NCBI GenBank assembly: GCA_045645805.1
Contig: JAZRJL010000070.1
Coordinates: 1 to 23,195, forward strand
DNA: 23,195 nucleotides
DNA from: SIG440 sp045645805
Lineage (GTDB): Bacteria; Bacillota; Clostridia; Monoglobales; Monoglobaceae
Reading direction: 5' to 3'
Part shown: one piece after another, positions 6,626 to 16,149 of the stretch
Layout of the letters: each line of letters begins with the position of its first letter
How positions within the stretch are numbered: position 1 is the first letter of the stretch
Program-made: the position numbers and the translations under genes
The notes under the pieces: model-generated
What the model was told of the DNA's origin: nothing
What the model saw: the letters and a program-made list of their open reading frames with translations, nothing else
Database searches by the model: none

Positions 6626-8863
6626 ATGATTGCAAAAGTAGTGCTTAACAACAAAGAACAAAATATTGACCGTACCTTTGATTATCTGGTACCAAAGGCT
6701 TTGGAAAGCAAGGCTTTGATTGGTATGCGTGTAAAAGTTCCATTTGGGTTCAGAAACAACTCAGTTGAGGGAATTATTGTTGAGCTTTTGCAATCAAGCA
6801 GCTTTGAAAAGCTGAAAGAGATTAAGGACATTGTAGGAAATGAGCCTGTTTGCTCGCCTAAAATGCTTGAGCTTGGGCTTTGGTTAAGCAAAAAATATTT
6901 TTGCACACTTTATCAGGCGATAAGGCTTATGACGCCGCCGGGAATGACATCAGGGGTAAGCGAAAAGACCATCAAAATTGCAAAGCTTTGCATAGAACGA
7001 GACTTGGCTTTTGAGGTCAAGGAAGAGCTTCGCCAAAAAGGGGCAACAGTGCAGGCAAGGGTGCTTGAAGCACTTTTGATGTCGGAGGATATCCCTGTTT
7101 CAAAGCTTGTTAAAGAAAAAGGTGCAAGCTATGATGCAATTCGTGCTTTGGTACAAAAGGGTTATATCAGGACTTATGAGGAACAGCGTGTGCGTGAAGC
7201 CTTTGATGAGACAAAATATCAGAAGACAACAGCTTACACACCTACCCCCGAACAAAAAACGGTGATTGACCACCTATATTCGGTTATTGATGATGAAAAA
7301 CCTGAAAAAATTTTGCTTCGCGGGGTTACAGGAAGCGGCAAGACTGAAGTGTTTCTTCAGGCGATTGACCGTGTTATGGAAAAGGGGAAAAATGCAATTA
7401 TGCTTGTTCCTGAAATATCCCTTACACCGCAAATGGTACAAAGGTTTGTGGGCAGATTTGGCAAAAGGGTTGCGGTTATTCACAGTGCACTTTCCCAGGG
7501 CGAGAGATTTGACCAGTGGAACAAAATCAAACGCGGCGAGGTAAGAGTTGTTGTGGGGGCGCGGTCGGCGATTTTTGCACCGATGGATAATATTGGAATA
7601 ATTATTCTTGACGAGGAACACGAAAACAGCTACAAGTCCGAAACCGCTCCCAGATACCACGCAATTGATGTTGCCGAAAAACGTGCAGAAGATGAAAATG
7701 CAGTATTGCTTCTTGCGTCTGCTACCCCTTCGGTAACCGAATATTATGATGCAAAAAACGGAGATTATACTCTTTTTGAAATGACAAAGCGTTACAACGA
7801 AAGTGCAATGCCCATTGTGCATATTGTAGATATGCGTGGTGAGCTTTTTGAAAACCGCAACAAGTCTCCTATAAGCTTAAGGCTTCAGGCTGAAATCAAA
7901 AAAAATCTTGATAATGGCGAAAAAACGATTCTGTTTTTGAACCGACGTGGATATTCAACCTTTGTTTCCTGCCGTGAATGCGGTGAGGTTATCAACTGTC
8001 CCGATTGCAGTATTGCAATGACCTATCACAAAAAGACAGATACTTTATCCTGTCATTATTGCGGTTATACAATACGTAATGTCAGTGAATGCCCTGCCTG
8101 CGGCTCGGAATATGTGAGATATTTTGGCACAGGAACGCAAAAGGTTGAGGAAGAGTTAAAAAGGCTTTTCCCTACAGCCGGAATTTTGCGTATGGATACA
8201 GACACTACCTCGCAAAAGGGCGGACACGAAAAAATACTTGACGAGTTTCGCAAAAAAGGCTCGGATATACTTCTTGGAACGCAAATGGTTACAAAGGGCC
8301 TTGATTTTCACGAGGTGACACTTGTCGGTGTTCTTGCGGCAGATACAGCACTTGCAGTTGATGACTTTCGAGCAAATGAACGCAGCTTTTCGCTGTTTAC
8401 TCAGGTGTGCGGCAGAGCCGGCAGAGGTGATATTCCCGGCAGGGCGATTATACAGACCTATCAGCCATTCAATTCAACAATCAGTTATGCCAAAACCCAT
8501 AATTATGAGGGCTTTTACGAAAATGAAATAACACAGCGAAAACGGTTGAATTATCCACCATTTTGTGACATAATATATATTATGGTTACAGGTGAGGATG
8601 AGGCGGAGGTCAAGATGTGTGCTGAGGAAATCGGCAAGGTTATAAAGAAAGCCGGACAAAAAAATACGGAGATTTTGTCACTTTTCGGACCTGCACCTGC
8701 ACCTATTGAAAAAATACGAAATAATTACCGTTTTAGAATTTTGGTGAAATGCAACTATTCGGATACTGTCCACGGTATTATGAGAGAAATATATGAAAAT
8801 CACGAAAAGGTAAGAAAAAAGGTATATCTTACCCTTGATGTAAACCCTGTAAATATGTTTTAA
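6626..8863 (+). CDS. priA: Primosomal protein N' (replication restart helicase PriA)
   Basis: 745 residues, normal for PriA. The N-terminal DNA-binding part (NIDRTFDYLVP, then GMRVKVPFG) is followed by a superfamily 2 helicase core: Walker A GVTGSGKT with Lys239, DEEH at 329-332, and a late TQMVTKGLDF and QVCGRAGRGD. Eight cysteines in CxxC pairs (449/452, 458/461, 476/479, 489/492) form the two zinc sites characteristic of PriA. It reloads the replicative helicase at collapsed forks. The ribosome binding site is weak (GGGATAG near 6615-6621). In many Firmicutes coaBC lies between rpoZ and priA; here it does not. Confidence 0.97.
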   Translation: MIAKVVLNNKEQNIDRTFDYLVPKALESKALIGMRVKVPFGFRNNSVEGIIVELLQSSSFEKLKEIKDIVGNEPVCSPKMLELGLWLSKKYFCTLYQAIRLMTPPGMTSGVSEKTIKIAKLCIERDLAFEVKEELRQKGATVQARVLEALLMSEDIPVSKLVKEKGASYDAIRALVQKGYIRTYEEQRVREAFDETKYQKTTAYTPTPEQKTVIDHLYSVIDDEKPEKILLRGVTGSGKTEVFLQAIDRVMEKGKNAIMLVPEISLTPQMVQRFVGRFGKRVAVIHSALSQGERFDQWNKIKRGEVRVVVGARSAIFAPMDNIGIIILDEEHENSYKSETAPRYHAIDVAEKRAEDENAVLLLASATPSVTEYYDAKNGDYTLFEMTKRYNESAMPIVHIVDMRGELFENRNKSPISLRLQAEIKKNLDNGEKTILFLNRRGYSTFVSCRECGEVINCPDCSIAMTYHKKTDTLSCHYCGYTIRNVSECPACGSEYVRYFGTGTQKVEEELKRLFPTAGILRMDTDTTSQKGGHEKILDEFRKKGSDILLGTQMVTKGLDFHEVTLVGVLAADTALAVDDFRANERSFSLFTQVCGRAGRGDIPGRAIIQTYQPFNSTISYAKTHNYEGFYENEITQRKRLNYPPFCDIIYIMVTGEDEAEVKMCAEEIGKVIKKAGQKNTEILSLFGPAPAPIEKIRNNYRFRILVKCNYSDTVHGIMREIYENHEKVRKKVYLTLDVNPVNMF

Positions 8864-8899
8864 TAATTTTAAACTTTAAGATAAGGTTGGTAAAATAAA

Positions 8900-9361
8900 A
8901 TGGCAATAAGAAACATAGTAAAACACGGTGATGATGTTTTAACAAAAAAATGCAGAAAAGTTGAAGTTTTTGACCAAAGACTCTGTGATTTGGTTGAGGA
9001 CCTTTTTGATACACTTTATGATTCCGGCGGTGCAGGTCTTGCTGCACCTCAGGTAGGTGTTCTTAGACGGATTGCGGTTGTGGATATCGGTGATGGACCA
9101 TATGAGCTTATCAATCCCGAAATAATAGAAACCGATGGCGAACAGTACGGTGCCGAAGGGTGTTTAAGCTATCCGGGACAGTTTGGTATGGTAAAAAGAC
9201 CAAACTATGTAAAAATCAAGGCTCAGGACCGCACAGGTGTATGGCATGAATACGAGGGAGAAGAACTTCTTGCCCGTGCCTTCTGTCACGAAACAGACCA
9301 CCTTGACGGGAATATGTTTATGCGACTTGTGGATGAATGGGTTGAGGTTGAACAGGATTAG
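8900..9361 (+). CDS. def: Peptide deformylase
   Basis: 153 residues. All three metal-site motifs are present: GAGLAAPQVG (44-53), EGCLS with metal ligand Cys88, and HETDH with His130 and His134 as ligands and Glu131 as catalytic base. The third motif has Thr where many homologs have Ile or Tyr. The enzyme removes the N-formyl group from nascent proteins at the ribosome exit. A weak AAGGTTGG lies upstream at 8883-8890. It is next to fmt, which supplies the formyl group, the normal pairing. Confidence 0.97.
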   Translation: MAIRNIVKHGDDVLTKKCRKVEVFDQRLCDLVEDLFDTLYDSGGAGLAAPQVGVLRRIAVVDIGDGPYELINPEIIETDGEQYGAEGCLSYPGQFGMVKRPNYVKIKAQDRTGVWHEYEGEELLARAFCHETDHLDGNMFMRLVDEWVEVEQD

Positions 9362-9399
9362 GCTGACAGTAGATAAACAAACAGAGAGGAATGACAAAA

Positions 9400-10329
9400 A
9401 TGAAAATTCTTTTTATGGGTACGCCCGAATTTGCTGTACCATGCCTTAAAGCACTTGTTGACCAAGGTCATCAGGTGTGCGGAGTTGTAACACAGCCTGA
9501 CAAGCCTCAGGGCAGAGGCCACAAGTTGACTCCACCTCCGGTAAAGGTTCTTGCTAAGACTTGCGAAATAGAGGTGTTTCAGCCAGAAAGCTTAAAGGAT
9601 TTTGCATTTAAGGATGAGCTTGAAAGGCTTGACCCTGAAATGATTGTAGTTGTGGCTTACGGCAAAATTCTGCCTGAATATATTTTGAACTATCCAAAGT
9701 ATGGGTGTATAAATATGCACGCATCACTGCTTCCCAAGTACCGTGGTGCAGGACCTATACAGTGGTCGGTTATCAATGACGAAAAAACAACGGGTATAAC
9801 CTCGATGCTTATGGAAAAAGGTCTTGATACGGGAGATATGCTTCTTAAATGTGAAACCGAAATCGGTGAATATGAAACTGCGGGGCAGCTTCACGACAGA
9901 CTTATGGTTATGGGAGCTGAATTATTGATAAAAACTGTGGATGCAGCTGAAAAAGGCGAGATTTGTCCAAAAAAACAGTGTGATGAAGAATCAACCTATG
10001 CGCCGATGATAAGTAAGGAAACGGCAAAAATTGACTGGACAAAATCTGCAAGAGTAGTTTCAAAGCTTATCTGCGGAATGAATCCATGGCCTGTTGCACA
10101 TACTTTATACAAAGGCGAGGTTCTTAAAATCTTTTCTGCAGAGGTTTTGGGCAATGTAAAAGGAAGCTGCGGTGAAATACTTTGTGCCGACAATGATGGT
10201 ATAAAGGTTGTTTGCGGCGATAATACTGCAATTCTTTTAAAGGAAGTTCAGTTTGCCGGCTCAAAACGGATGCAGGTAAGGGATTATCTCAATGGACACT
10301 CCGTTGAGATTGGAGAAGTTCTTACCTAA
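9400..10329 (+). CDS. fmt: Methionyl-tRNA formyltransferase
   Basis: 309 residues from ATG 9400. An ATG at 9391 is in frame, but GAGAGGA (9384-9390) touches it directly, whereas it lies nine bases before 9400; MKILFMGTPEFAVP is also the usual beginning. The catalytic set is in place: Asn105 and His107 in INMHASLLPKYRGAGPIQWS and Asp143 in GLDTGD, plus the C-terminal tRNA-binding domain starting near KIDWTKSARVV. It transfers formyl from 10-formyl-tetrahydrofolate to Met-tRNA(fMet). Confidence 0.97.
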   Translation: MKILFMGTPEFAVPCLKALVDQGHQVCGVVTQPDKPQGRGHKLTPPPVKVLAKTCEIEVFQPESLKDFAFKDELERLDPEMIVVVAYGKILPEYILNYPKYGCINMHASLLPKYRGAGPIQWSVINDEKTTGITSMLMEKGLDTGDMLLKCETEIGEYETAGQLHDRLMVMGAELLIKTVDAAEKGEICPKKQCDEESTYAPMISKETAKIDWTKSARVVSKLICGMNPWPVAHTLYKGEVLKIFSAEVLGNVKGSCGEILCADNDGIKVVCGDNTAILLKEVQFAGSKRMQVRDYLNGHSVEIGEVLT

Positions 10330-10349
10330 AATTGAAAGGAAGATGATTT

Positions 10350-11063
10350 ATGTATCCAATGGGATATTTTTACGGAATTGATATGACATATATTATGCTT
10401 GTGCTTCCGGCACTTATTTTTGCAATGTATGCACAAAGCAAGGTAAACACTACTTTCAACAAATACCGCACGGTGGCAAACCGTCGTGGATATACGGGTG
10501 CTGAAATTGCAAGACGTATTCTTGATATGAACGGTCTCCAAAATATTGCGATAGAACGTGTAAGCGGAAACCTTACTGACCATTTCAGTCCAAAGGAAAA
10601 TATAATCAGACTGTCCGACAGCACGTATCAAAGCACTTCGGTTGCGGCAATAGGCGTTGCGGCACACGAGGTAGGGCACGCAATTCAGTATGCACAAGGT
10701 TATGGCCCTATTAAGCTTCGCAACTCAATTGTTCCGGTTGTGCAGATTGCTTCATTTGCGGCATGGCCTCTTGCAATAATGGGTGTGCTTTTCAGTTTTT
10801 CAAAGCTTGCTAATTTTGGCGTTATTTTATTTGGTCTGGTTGTTTTGTTTCAGATTATAACTTTGCCGGTTGAGTTCAACGCATCAAACCGTGCATTAAA
10901 AACACTTGGTGACAATCTGATACTTGAAAGCGATGAGCTTTCGGCGGCTAAAAAGGTTTTAAGTGCGGCAGCAATGACCTATGTTGCGTCAGCTGTGGTT
11001 GCAATAGCTAACCTTTTAAGACTTTTATCGATTGTGGGTTTTGGTGGAAGAAACAGAGACTAA
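10350..11063 (+). CDS. Membrane zinc metallopeptidase (YugP family, Zn_peptidase_2)
   Basis: 237 residues. An N-terminal membrane segment (about residues 8-28), an HEVGH zinc motif in GVAAHEVGHAIQYAQGY, two or more hydrophobic segments after it (SIVPVVQIASFAAWPLAIMG and the following GVILFGLVVLFQIITLPV), and a final hydrophobic part match the YugP/PF04298 family. The third ligand is probably the Glu in the LPVEFNAS segment that follows, as in related integral membrane peptidases. The substrate is unknown for the family. GAAAGGAAG at 10334-10342 is the ribosome binding site. The gene sits between fmt and rsmB in many Clostridia, but no functional link has been shown. Confidence 0.88.
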   Translation: MYPMGYFYGIDMTYIMLVLPALIFAMYAQSKVNTTFNKYRTVANRRGYTGAEIARRILDMNGLQNIAIERVSGNLTDHFSPKENIIRLSDSTYQSTSVAAIGVAAHEVGHAIQYAQGYGPIKLRNSIVPVVQIASFAAWPLAIMGVLFSFSKLANFGVILFGLVVLFQIITLPVEFNASNRALKTLGDNLILESDELSAAKKVLSAAAMTYVASAVVAIANLLRLLSIVGFGGRNRD

Positions 11064-11085
11064 TAAAAAGAAACGGAGAACGGTT

Positions 11086-12372
11086 ATGGAAGCACGTGAA
11101 GTTGCTTTAAAAGCTCTTTACAGCATTGAGAAAGAGGGGGCATATACAAACAAAGCGCTTTCGGAGGCTTTAAATACAGATTGTATATCTGCTGTTGACA
11201 AGGGGTTTGTTACCGAGCTGATATATGGGATTGTTGCAAACAAAGCGGCTGTTGATTATATAATTTCACGATTTTCAAAAGTAAAAATAAAAAAAATGAC
11301 CCCATGGGTGTTAAATATCCTTCGTATGGGGATTTATCAGATTTTTTATATGAATAGAATCCCCCAAAGTGCTGCCTGCAACGAGTCGGTAAAGCTTGCA
11401 AAAAGATATTCTCACGGTGCAGGAGCGGGCTTTGTAAACGGGGTGCTTCGCAGTGCTGCAAGGGCAAAGGAAGAATTTTCTTTTCCAAAGACCGATGATG
11501 CTGTAAATGATTTGTCCCTTGAATATTCTTATCCCGAATGGATGACAAAAAGGATTGCATTGGAATACGGCATTGAACGTACAAAGGAGCTTTTTGAAGA
11601 ATGCAGAAAACCACATCCGGTTGCCGTAAGAGTAAATTTGCTTAAAACGGACGTTGAAACGGTGCAAAATCGTCTTGAAAATGAGGGGCTTGAATGCAGC
11701 ATATATAATGACCTTGATGGATGTCTTGTGGTTTCTGGAAAGCTTAATGTGAACAAGTCAGATTCGTACAAAGAGGGTCTTTATTCATTGCAGAATATTT
11801 CATCACAAAAGGCGGTACAGCTTCTTGATGCAAAACCGGGAGAAATTGTGATTGATATGTGTGCTGCACCCGGCGGAAAAAGCTGCGGAATTGCCGAGCG
11901 AATGGAAAACAGGGGAAAGGTATATTCCTTTGATATTTTTCCTCACAAGATAGAGCTTATTGAAAGAACGGCAAAAAGGCTTGGAATTGAAATTATTGAT
12001 GCAAGAGTAAATGATTCAACCAAGCTTTGTAAGGAGCTTATTGAATCGGCAGACCGTGTTTTGGCGGATGTTCCGTGCTCGGGACTTGGTGTTATACATA
12101 AAAAGCCTGATATAAAATGGTCACGAAACGATGCGGATATAGATGAGCTTTGTGCCATACAAAGACAAATACTTTCAAATGCTGCCCGATATGTGAAACC
12201 GGGCGGTGTGCTTGTTTACAGTACTTGTACCATACTGCCTGAGGAAAACAGAATGATGACAGAGGCGTTTTTAAAAGATAACAGTAATTTTGAAAAGGTG
12301 TATGAGGAGCAAATTCTTACGTCAGAAATGGGAGAAAGCGGATTTTATATCTGCAAAATGGTGAAAAAATGA
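11086..12372 (+). CDS. rsmB: 16S rRNA (cytosine(967)-C(5))-methyltransferase RsmB
   Basis: 428 residues from ATG 11086, chosen because ACGGAGAA (11072-11079) precedes it and MEAREVALKALYSIEKEGAY is the usual NusB-like beginning. An upstream in-frame start would overlap the protease gene. Residues 1-140 form the NusB-like RNA-binding domain, followed by the methyltransferase fold with SAM motif MCAAPGGKS. The PCSG motif has Cys331 and the TCT motif Cys381, the release and nucleophile cysteines of m5C enzymes. Its stop codon overlaps the start of rlmN (ATGA), so translation is likely coupled. Confidence 0.95.
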   Translation: MEAREVALKALYSIEKEGAYTNKALSEALNTDCISAVDKGFVTELIYGIVANKAAVDYIISRFSKVKIKKMTPWVLNILRMGIYQIFYMNRIPQSAACNESVKLAKRYSHGAGAGFVNGVLRSAARAKEEFSFPKTDDAVNDLSLEYSYPEWMTKRIALEYGIERTKELFEECRKPHPVAVRVNLLKTDVETVQNRLENEGLECSIYNDLDGCLVVSGKLNVNKSDSYKEGLYSLQNISSQKAVQLLDAKPGEIVIDMCAAPGGKSCGIAERMENRGKVYSFDIFPHKIELIERTAKRLGIEIIDARVNDSTKLCKELIESADRVLADVPCSGLGVIHKKPDIKWSRNDADIDELCAIQRQILSNAARYVKPGGVLVYSTCTILPEENRMMTEAFLKDNSNFEKVYEEQILTSEMGESGFYICKMVKK

Positions 12373-13406
12373 AAAAAGAGCTTTTAAGTATGTCTCTGGC
12401 AGAACTTGAAGAGTTTGTTACAGAGCTTGGTCAGCCAAAATTCCGTGGCAAGCAGATTTACGGCTGGCTGCAAAAGGGTGTTGAAGATTTTGACGGTATG
12501 ATTAACATTCCCAAAAATCTTCGTGAACTTCTTGATGAAAACAGCTATATAGGTGCAGTTAAAATTTCTAAAAAGTTTATGTCAGCCATTGACGAAACCC
12601 GTAAGTATCTGTTAAAATTAAGTGACGGCAATTTTATTGAGGCTGTGCTTATGAAATACGAGTACGGATATACAGTATGTATATCGTCTCAGGTAGGTTG
12701 TCTTATGGGCTGTAAATTCTGTGCCTCCACAATCGGCGGCAAGGTACGTGATCTTCTTCCCGGAGAGCTTTTAAGTCAGATTATATGTGTGCAAAAGGAC
12801 TTGGGAAAGCGGATTTCCAATGTGGTAATGATGGGAATTGGCGAGCCTCTTGATAACTTTGACAATGTGGTTAAGTTCATTGAGCTTGTAAATGCTGACG
12901 ATGGACTTAACATAGGACAAAGACATATCTCGCTTTCTACCTGTGGTATTGTTCCTAAAATTCGTCAGCTTGCAGAGCTTGAAATGCAGATTACATTGCT
13001 TATTTCTTTGCACGCCCCTAATGACGAAAAACGCTCGGCGATTATGCCCGTAAACAAAAAATATAACATTAAAAGTGTGCTTGAGGCTTGTGATTATTAC
13101 ATACAAAAAACGGGCAGACGGATATCGTTTGAATATACTCTTATTTCAGGAGTGAATGACAGTATGGATGAAGCGGATGAGCTTTCAGACCTTTTAAGAG
13201 GAAGGCTTTGCCACGTAAATCTTATACCTGTCAACAAGGTTGAGGAAACCGGATTTTCAAAAAGTGATAAAAAGGGCATAGAGGCTTTTAAAAATCGTCT
13301 TGAAAAACGGGGAATTTCTGCAACGGTCCGCCGTGAAATGGGCAGTGATATAAATGCTGCATGCGGACAGCTTAGACGGCAGAATGCTTCCCGAAATGAA
13401 GATTAA
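12369..13406 (+). CDS. rlmN: Dual-specificity 23S rRNA/tRNA adenine-C2 methyltransferase RlmN
   Basis: 345 residues. The radical SAM cluster cysteines are 111, 115 and 118 in GCLMGCKFCAST, and the second catalytic cysteine Cys332 lies in INAACGQLRR, as required for the methyl-Cys mechanism that methylates A2503 in 23S rRNA and A37 in some tRNAs. MMGIGEPLDNFDNV, LSTCGIVPKI and SLHAPND are also typical of RlmN rather than Cfr. The ATG overlaps the rsmB stop by 4 bases. Confidence 0.96.
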   Translation: MKKELLSMSLAELEEFVTELGQPKFRGKQIYGWLQKGVEDFDGMINIPKNLRELLDENSYIGAVKISKKFMSAIDETRKYLLKLSDGNFIEAVLMKYEYGYTVCISSQVGCLMGCKFCASTIGGKVRDLLPGELLSQIICVQKDLGKRISNVVMMGIGEPLDNFDNVVKFIELVNADDGLNIGQRHISLSTCGIVPKIRQLAELEMQITLLISLHAPNDEKRSAIMPVNKKYNIKSVLEACDYYIQKTGRRISFEYTLISGVNDSMDEADELSDLLRGRLCHVNLIPVNKVEETGFSKSDKKGIEAFKNRLEKRGISATVRREMGSDINAACGQLRRQNASRNED

Positions 13407-13454
13407 ATTTTATTCCAAAAGTTCGGTTAAGCGGACAGAAAGGATGTTGATAAT

Positions 13455-14213
13455 ATGTTTGTTGAAGTATACGGCCTGACACACACAGGTCAGATAAGAG
13501 AATTAAATGAAGATAGCTTTAAAATCAGCGGTTTTAAAGCTGGCAAGGCTTTGGGTGTTTGCGTTCTGGCTGACGGAATGGGCGGTCACAATGCCGGTGA
13601 GGTTGCAAGCGGTATTGCAGCCGAGCTTGTGTGTGACGACCTTGTTGAACGTCTTGATGAAAATGACAGTCATAAGATATCGTTAAATATTGCGGCGGCT
13701 ATTGATTTTGCAAATTCCGAGGTATACAATATGTCCCTTAAAAATCCCCAACAGGCGGGAATGGGTACAACTATAGCAGTGGCATATGTTAATGAAAATT
13801 CAGTAATAATTGCCAATATAGGTGACAGTCGTGCATATCTTGTATCGGATACGGTAATACGAAAAATCACAGTTGACCATTCGGTTGTTGAGGAGCTTGT
13901 AAAAAGCGGAAGTATTACAAAGGCACAGGCACGCAACCATCCTGACAAAAATATTATAACACGGGCTCTTGGTACCGAAAAGTTTGTTGATGCGGACTAT
14001 TACGATTATACACCCGTGGATGGTGATGTTATACTTTTGTGCAGTGACGGACTTTGGGAAATGCTTGATGATAAGGAAATAAAAAAGATAATAAATGCTT
14101 CTGAAAATATAAAAACAGCGGTTAAATCGCTTATTGATGCGGCAAACAAAAACGGCGGAGTAGATAACATAACAGTGGTTGCCCTTCAGTTTAAAAAGGA
14201 GGAAAACATATGA
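13455..14213 (+). CDS. prpC: PP2C-type protein phosphatase (PrpC/Stp)
   Basis: 252 residues, full-length PP2C. Metal-binding and catalytic motifs are complete: ELNEDSF, LADGMGGHNAGEVAS, GMGTTIAVAY, NIGDSRAYL, LLCSDGLWEML and VDNITVVAL. The cytoplasmic enzyme removes phosphates added by the PASTA kinase encoded next to it. AGAAAGGA (13437-13444) lies ten bases before the ATG, and the stop overlaps the prkC start (ATGA), keeping the two partners coupled. Confidence 0.95.
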   Translation: MFVEVYGLTHTGQIRELNEDSFKISGFKAGKALGVCVLADGMGGHNAGEVASGIAAELVCDDLVERLDENDSHKISLNIAAAIDFANSEVYNMSLKNPQQAGMGTTIAVAYVNENSVIIANIGDSRAYLVSDTVIRKITVDHSVVEELVKSGSITKAQARNHPDKNIITRALGTEKFVDADYYDYTPVDGDVILLCSDGLWEMLDDKEIKKIINASENIKTAVKSLIDAANKNGGVDNITVVALQFKKEENI

Positions 14214-16129
14214 CACTAATCGGCAAGGTTCTTGCGAACCGTTATGAAATAATCGAAGAAATAGGCAGCGGCGGTATGGCTGTTGTATATAAGGCAAAAT
14301 GCAAGCTTTTAAACCGTTTCGTTGCAGTAAAGGTTTTAAGACCCGACCTTCAGAATGATGACGAGTTTGTACGCCGTTTCAATGTCGAGGCTCAGGCTGC
14401 GGCAAGTCTTACCCATCCCAATATTGTTTCTATATTTGACGTGGGTAATGAGGATGGACTTCACTATATAGTTATGGAGTATATTGAAGGCAAAACACTT
14501 AAGGAATACATTGATGAAAAGCACATCCTCCCCTGGCGTGAGGCAGTGGGTTATGCGGTGCAGATTGCAAAGGGTCTTCAACAGGCTCATCAGAATTCAA
14601 TAATTCACCGTGATGTTAAGCCACATAATATAATTATGAAAAACGACGGTGTGTTAAAGGTTACTGATTTTGGTATTGCCCGTGCAAATGTTCAGGCAAC
14701 AATGACCTGTGAGGACAGTGCTATCGGCTCGGTTCATTATATTTCTCCTGAGCAGGCGCGTGGTGGGTATACGGACGAACGTTCGGATATATATTCTCTT
14801 GGAATTGTACTTTACGAAATGCTGACAGGCACCGTTCCCTTTGACAGTGAAAGACCTGTAACGATTGCAATAATGCATCTTCAGGATAAACCGATTCCGC
14901 CCAGAGAACATAATCTCAGCATTCCGCTGCCACTTGAAAGAATTGTGCTCAAGGCAATGACCAAGGAGGTTTCGGGCAGATATAAGAATGCAGGCGAAAT
15001 GATTGACGAGCTTGAGGCCGTTTTGAATGACCCTAATCGTGAGATTATACCTGAGGAAAGTGAGAAGGCAGACATTGCTCAGGAAGAAACGGGATATACA
15101 ATCAAAATGCCTGCAATTAAGATGGAGCTTCCAAAGGAACCTGAACCCCAAAAACAACCTGAAAGTCATATTAAGGATAAAAGCGAGACCTTTGGTGCTG
15201 AGGAAAGCAGAAAGAAGACAAAAAAGGCAAAGCCTGCTGCGGTTGATATTGACAAAAAGAAGGAAAGAAAGGTAATAACCATTGCTATTGTATGTGCGGT
15301 TGCGGTTATTGCACTTATATCAACGGCATTTCTTTCTCTGTCGGGACTCGGTGGTATGCTTATAGGCAGTGAAATGGTTGAGATACCTGACCTTGATGGA
15401 CTTCTTTATGAAGAGGCAATTGAAAAATATGTTGATATTGAGGATAAAGATGCTGAGTACAAGTTCAATATTATCCGTGGAAAAACTGTAGAAAGCAAGC
15501 TTGAAAAGGATACAATTCTTTCTCAGGACCCTGAGGCGGGAAGCAAAATAAAGAAAAAGGAAGTTATTGTAATTACCGTTGAACTCAGTGGCGGAAGCTC
15601 GGAAATAAATCTTAAAAATTATGTAAGATATCAGGATTCCAGAGATGTTGAGATTGAGATGAATGAGCTTGGTCTTAAGGCTGAATTTGAAGAAGAATTC
15701 AGTGATACCATCCCCACAGGTTCGATTATAAGACAGGAGCCTGTTGCAGGCACGCCGGTTAAAAAGGGAGACAAGATAGTATTTTATGTAAGCAAGGGCC
15801 CTGAAGACGGCGAAAAGAAAGACGACGACAAAACAAAGACTGATGAGTCGGGCGATGAAACCTCAAATCAGGGCGGAAGTACGACCAATCAACCCGAAAA
15901 TGATAAGCCGGTTGTTCAGAAAAAGAGTACAATGATGACAATTTACGGACCTAAGGACAAGGCAAGTGCTCTTGTTCAGGTAAATGTAAACGGCACAAAT
16001 GCTTACAGCAAAAACCTTGAAAAAGGTAAAAGTGATGTTGTAAGACTTGAAGGCACATCAAATACCGTTGAGGTTGAAATCTTCTATGACGGGGTTTCAC
16101 AACAAAAGGGTACTGTAAGACTTCATTAA
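14210..16129 (+). CDS. prkC: PASTA-domain Ser/Thr protein kinase (PrkC/Stk family)
   Basis: 639 residues. The cytoplasmic kinase domain covers about 1-275: glycine loop GSGGMA (19-24), Lys41, HRDVKPHN with Asp135, DFG at 153-155 and the GSVHYISPEQARGG activation segment. A charged juxtamembrane linker is followed by one membrane helix (about 355-378). Outside the cell I count two PASTA repeats (about 389-460 and 465-533), then a low-complexity Lys/Asp/Thr/Asn linker and a C-terminal beta-type domain of roughly 75 residues. Many homologs have three or more PASTA repeats. The family senses cell-wall muropeptides or lipid II and controls growth, division and germination. Confidence 0.95.
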   Translation: MTLIGKVLANRYEIIEEIGSGGMAVVYKAKCKLLNRFVAVKVLRPDLQNDDEFVRRFNVEAQAAASLTHPNIVSIFDVGNEDGLHYIVMEYIEGKTLKEYIDEKHILPWREAVGYAVQIAKGLQQAHQNSIIHRDVKPHNIIMKNDGVLKVTDFGIARANVQATMTCEDSAIGSVHYISPEQARGGYTDERSDIYSLGIVLYEMLTGTVPFDSERPVTIAIMHLQDKPIPPREHNLSIPLPLERIVLKAMTKEVSGRYKNAGEMIDELEAVLNDPNREIIPEESEKADIAQEETGYTIKMPAIKMELPKEPEPQKQPESHIKDKSETFGAEESRKKTKKAKPAAVDIDKKKERKVITIAIVCAVAVIALISTAFLSLSGLGGMLIGSEMVEIPDLDGLLYEEAIEKYVDIEDKDAEYKFNIIRGKTVESKLEKDTILSQDPEAGSKIKKKEVIVITVELSGGSSEINLKNYVRYQDSRDVEIEMNELGLKAEFEEEFSDTIPTGSIIRQEPVAGTPVKKGDKIVFYVSKGPEDGEKKDDDKTKTDESGDETSNQGGSTTNQPENDKPVVQKKSTMMTIYGPKDKASALVQVNVNGTNAYSKNLEKGKSDVVRLEGTSNTVEVEIFYDGVSQQKGTVRLH

Positions 16130-16149
16130 TAAAGGAATTGGTACAGTAA

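Noticed and set aside
7274..7822. 182-codon frame on the minus strand across priA
   Set aside because: It lies antisense to the conserved helicase core and has no ribosome binding site or family features; similar shadows over prkC (14654-15169) were dropped for the same reason.
11032..11085. Upstream non-ATG start for RsmB
   Set aside because: It overlaps the protease gene, gives a lysine-rich extension not seen in the family, and lacks the ribosome binding site found for ATG 11086.
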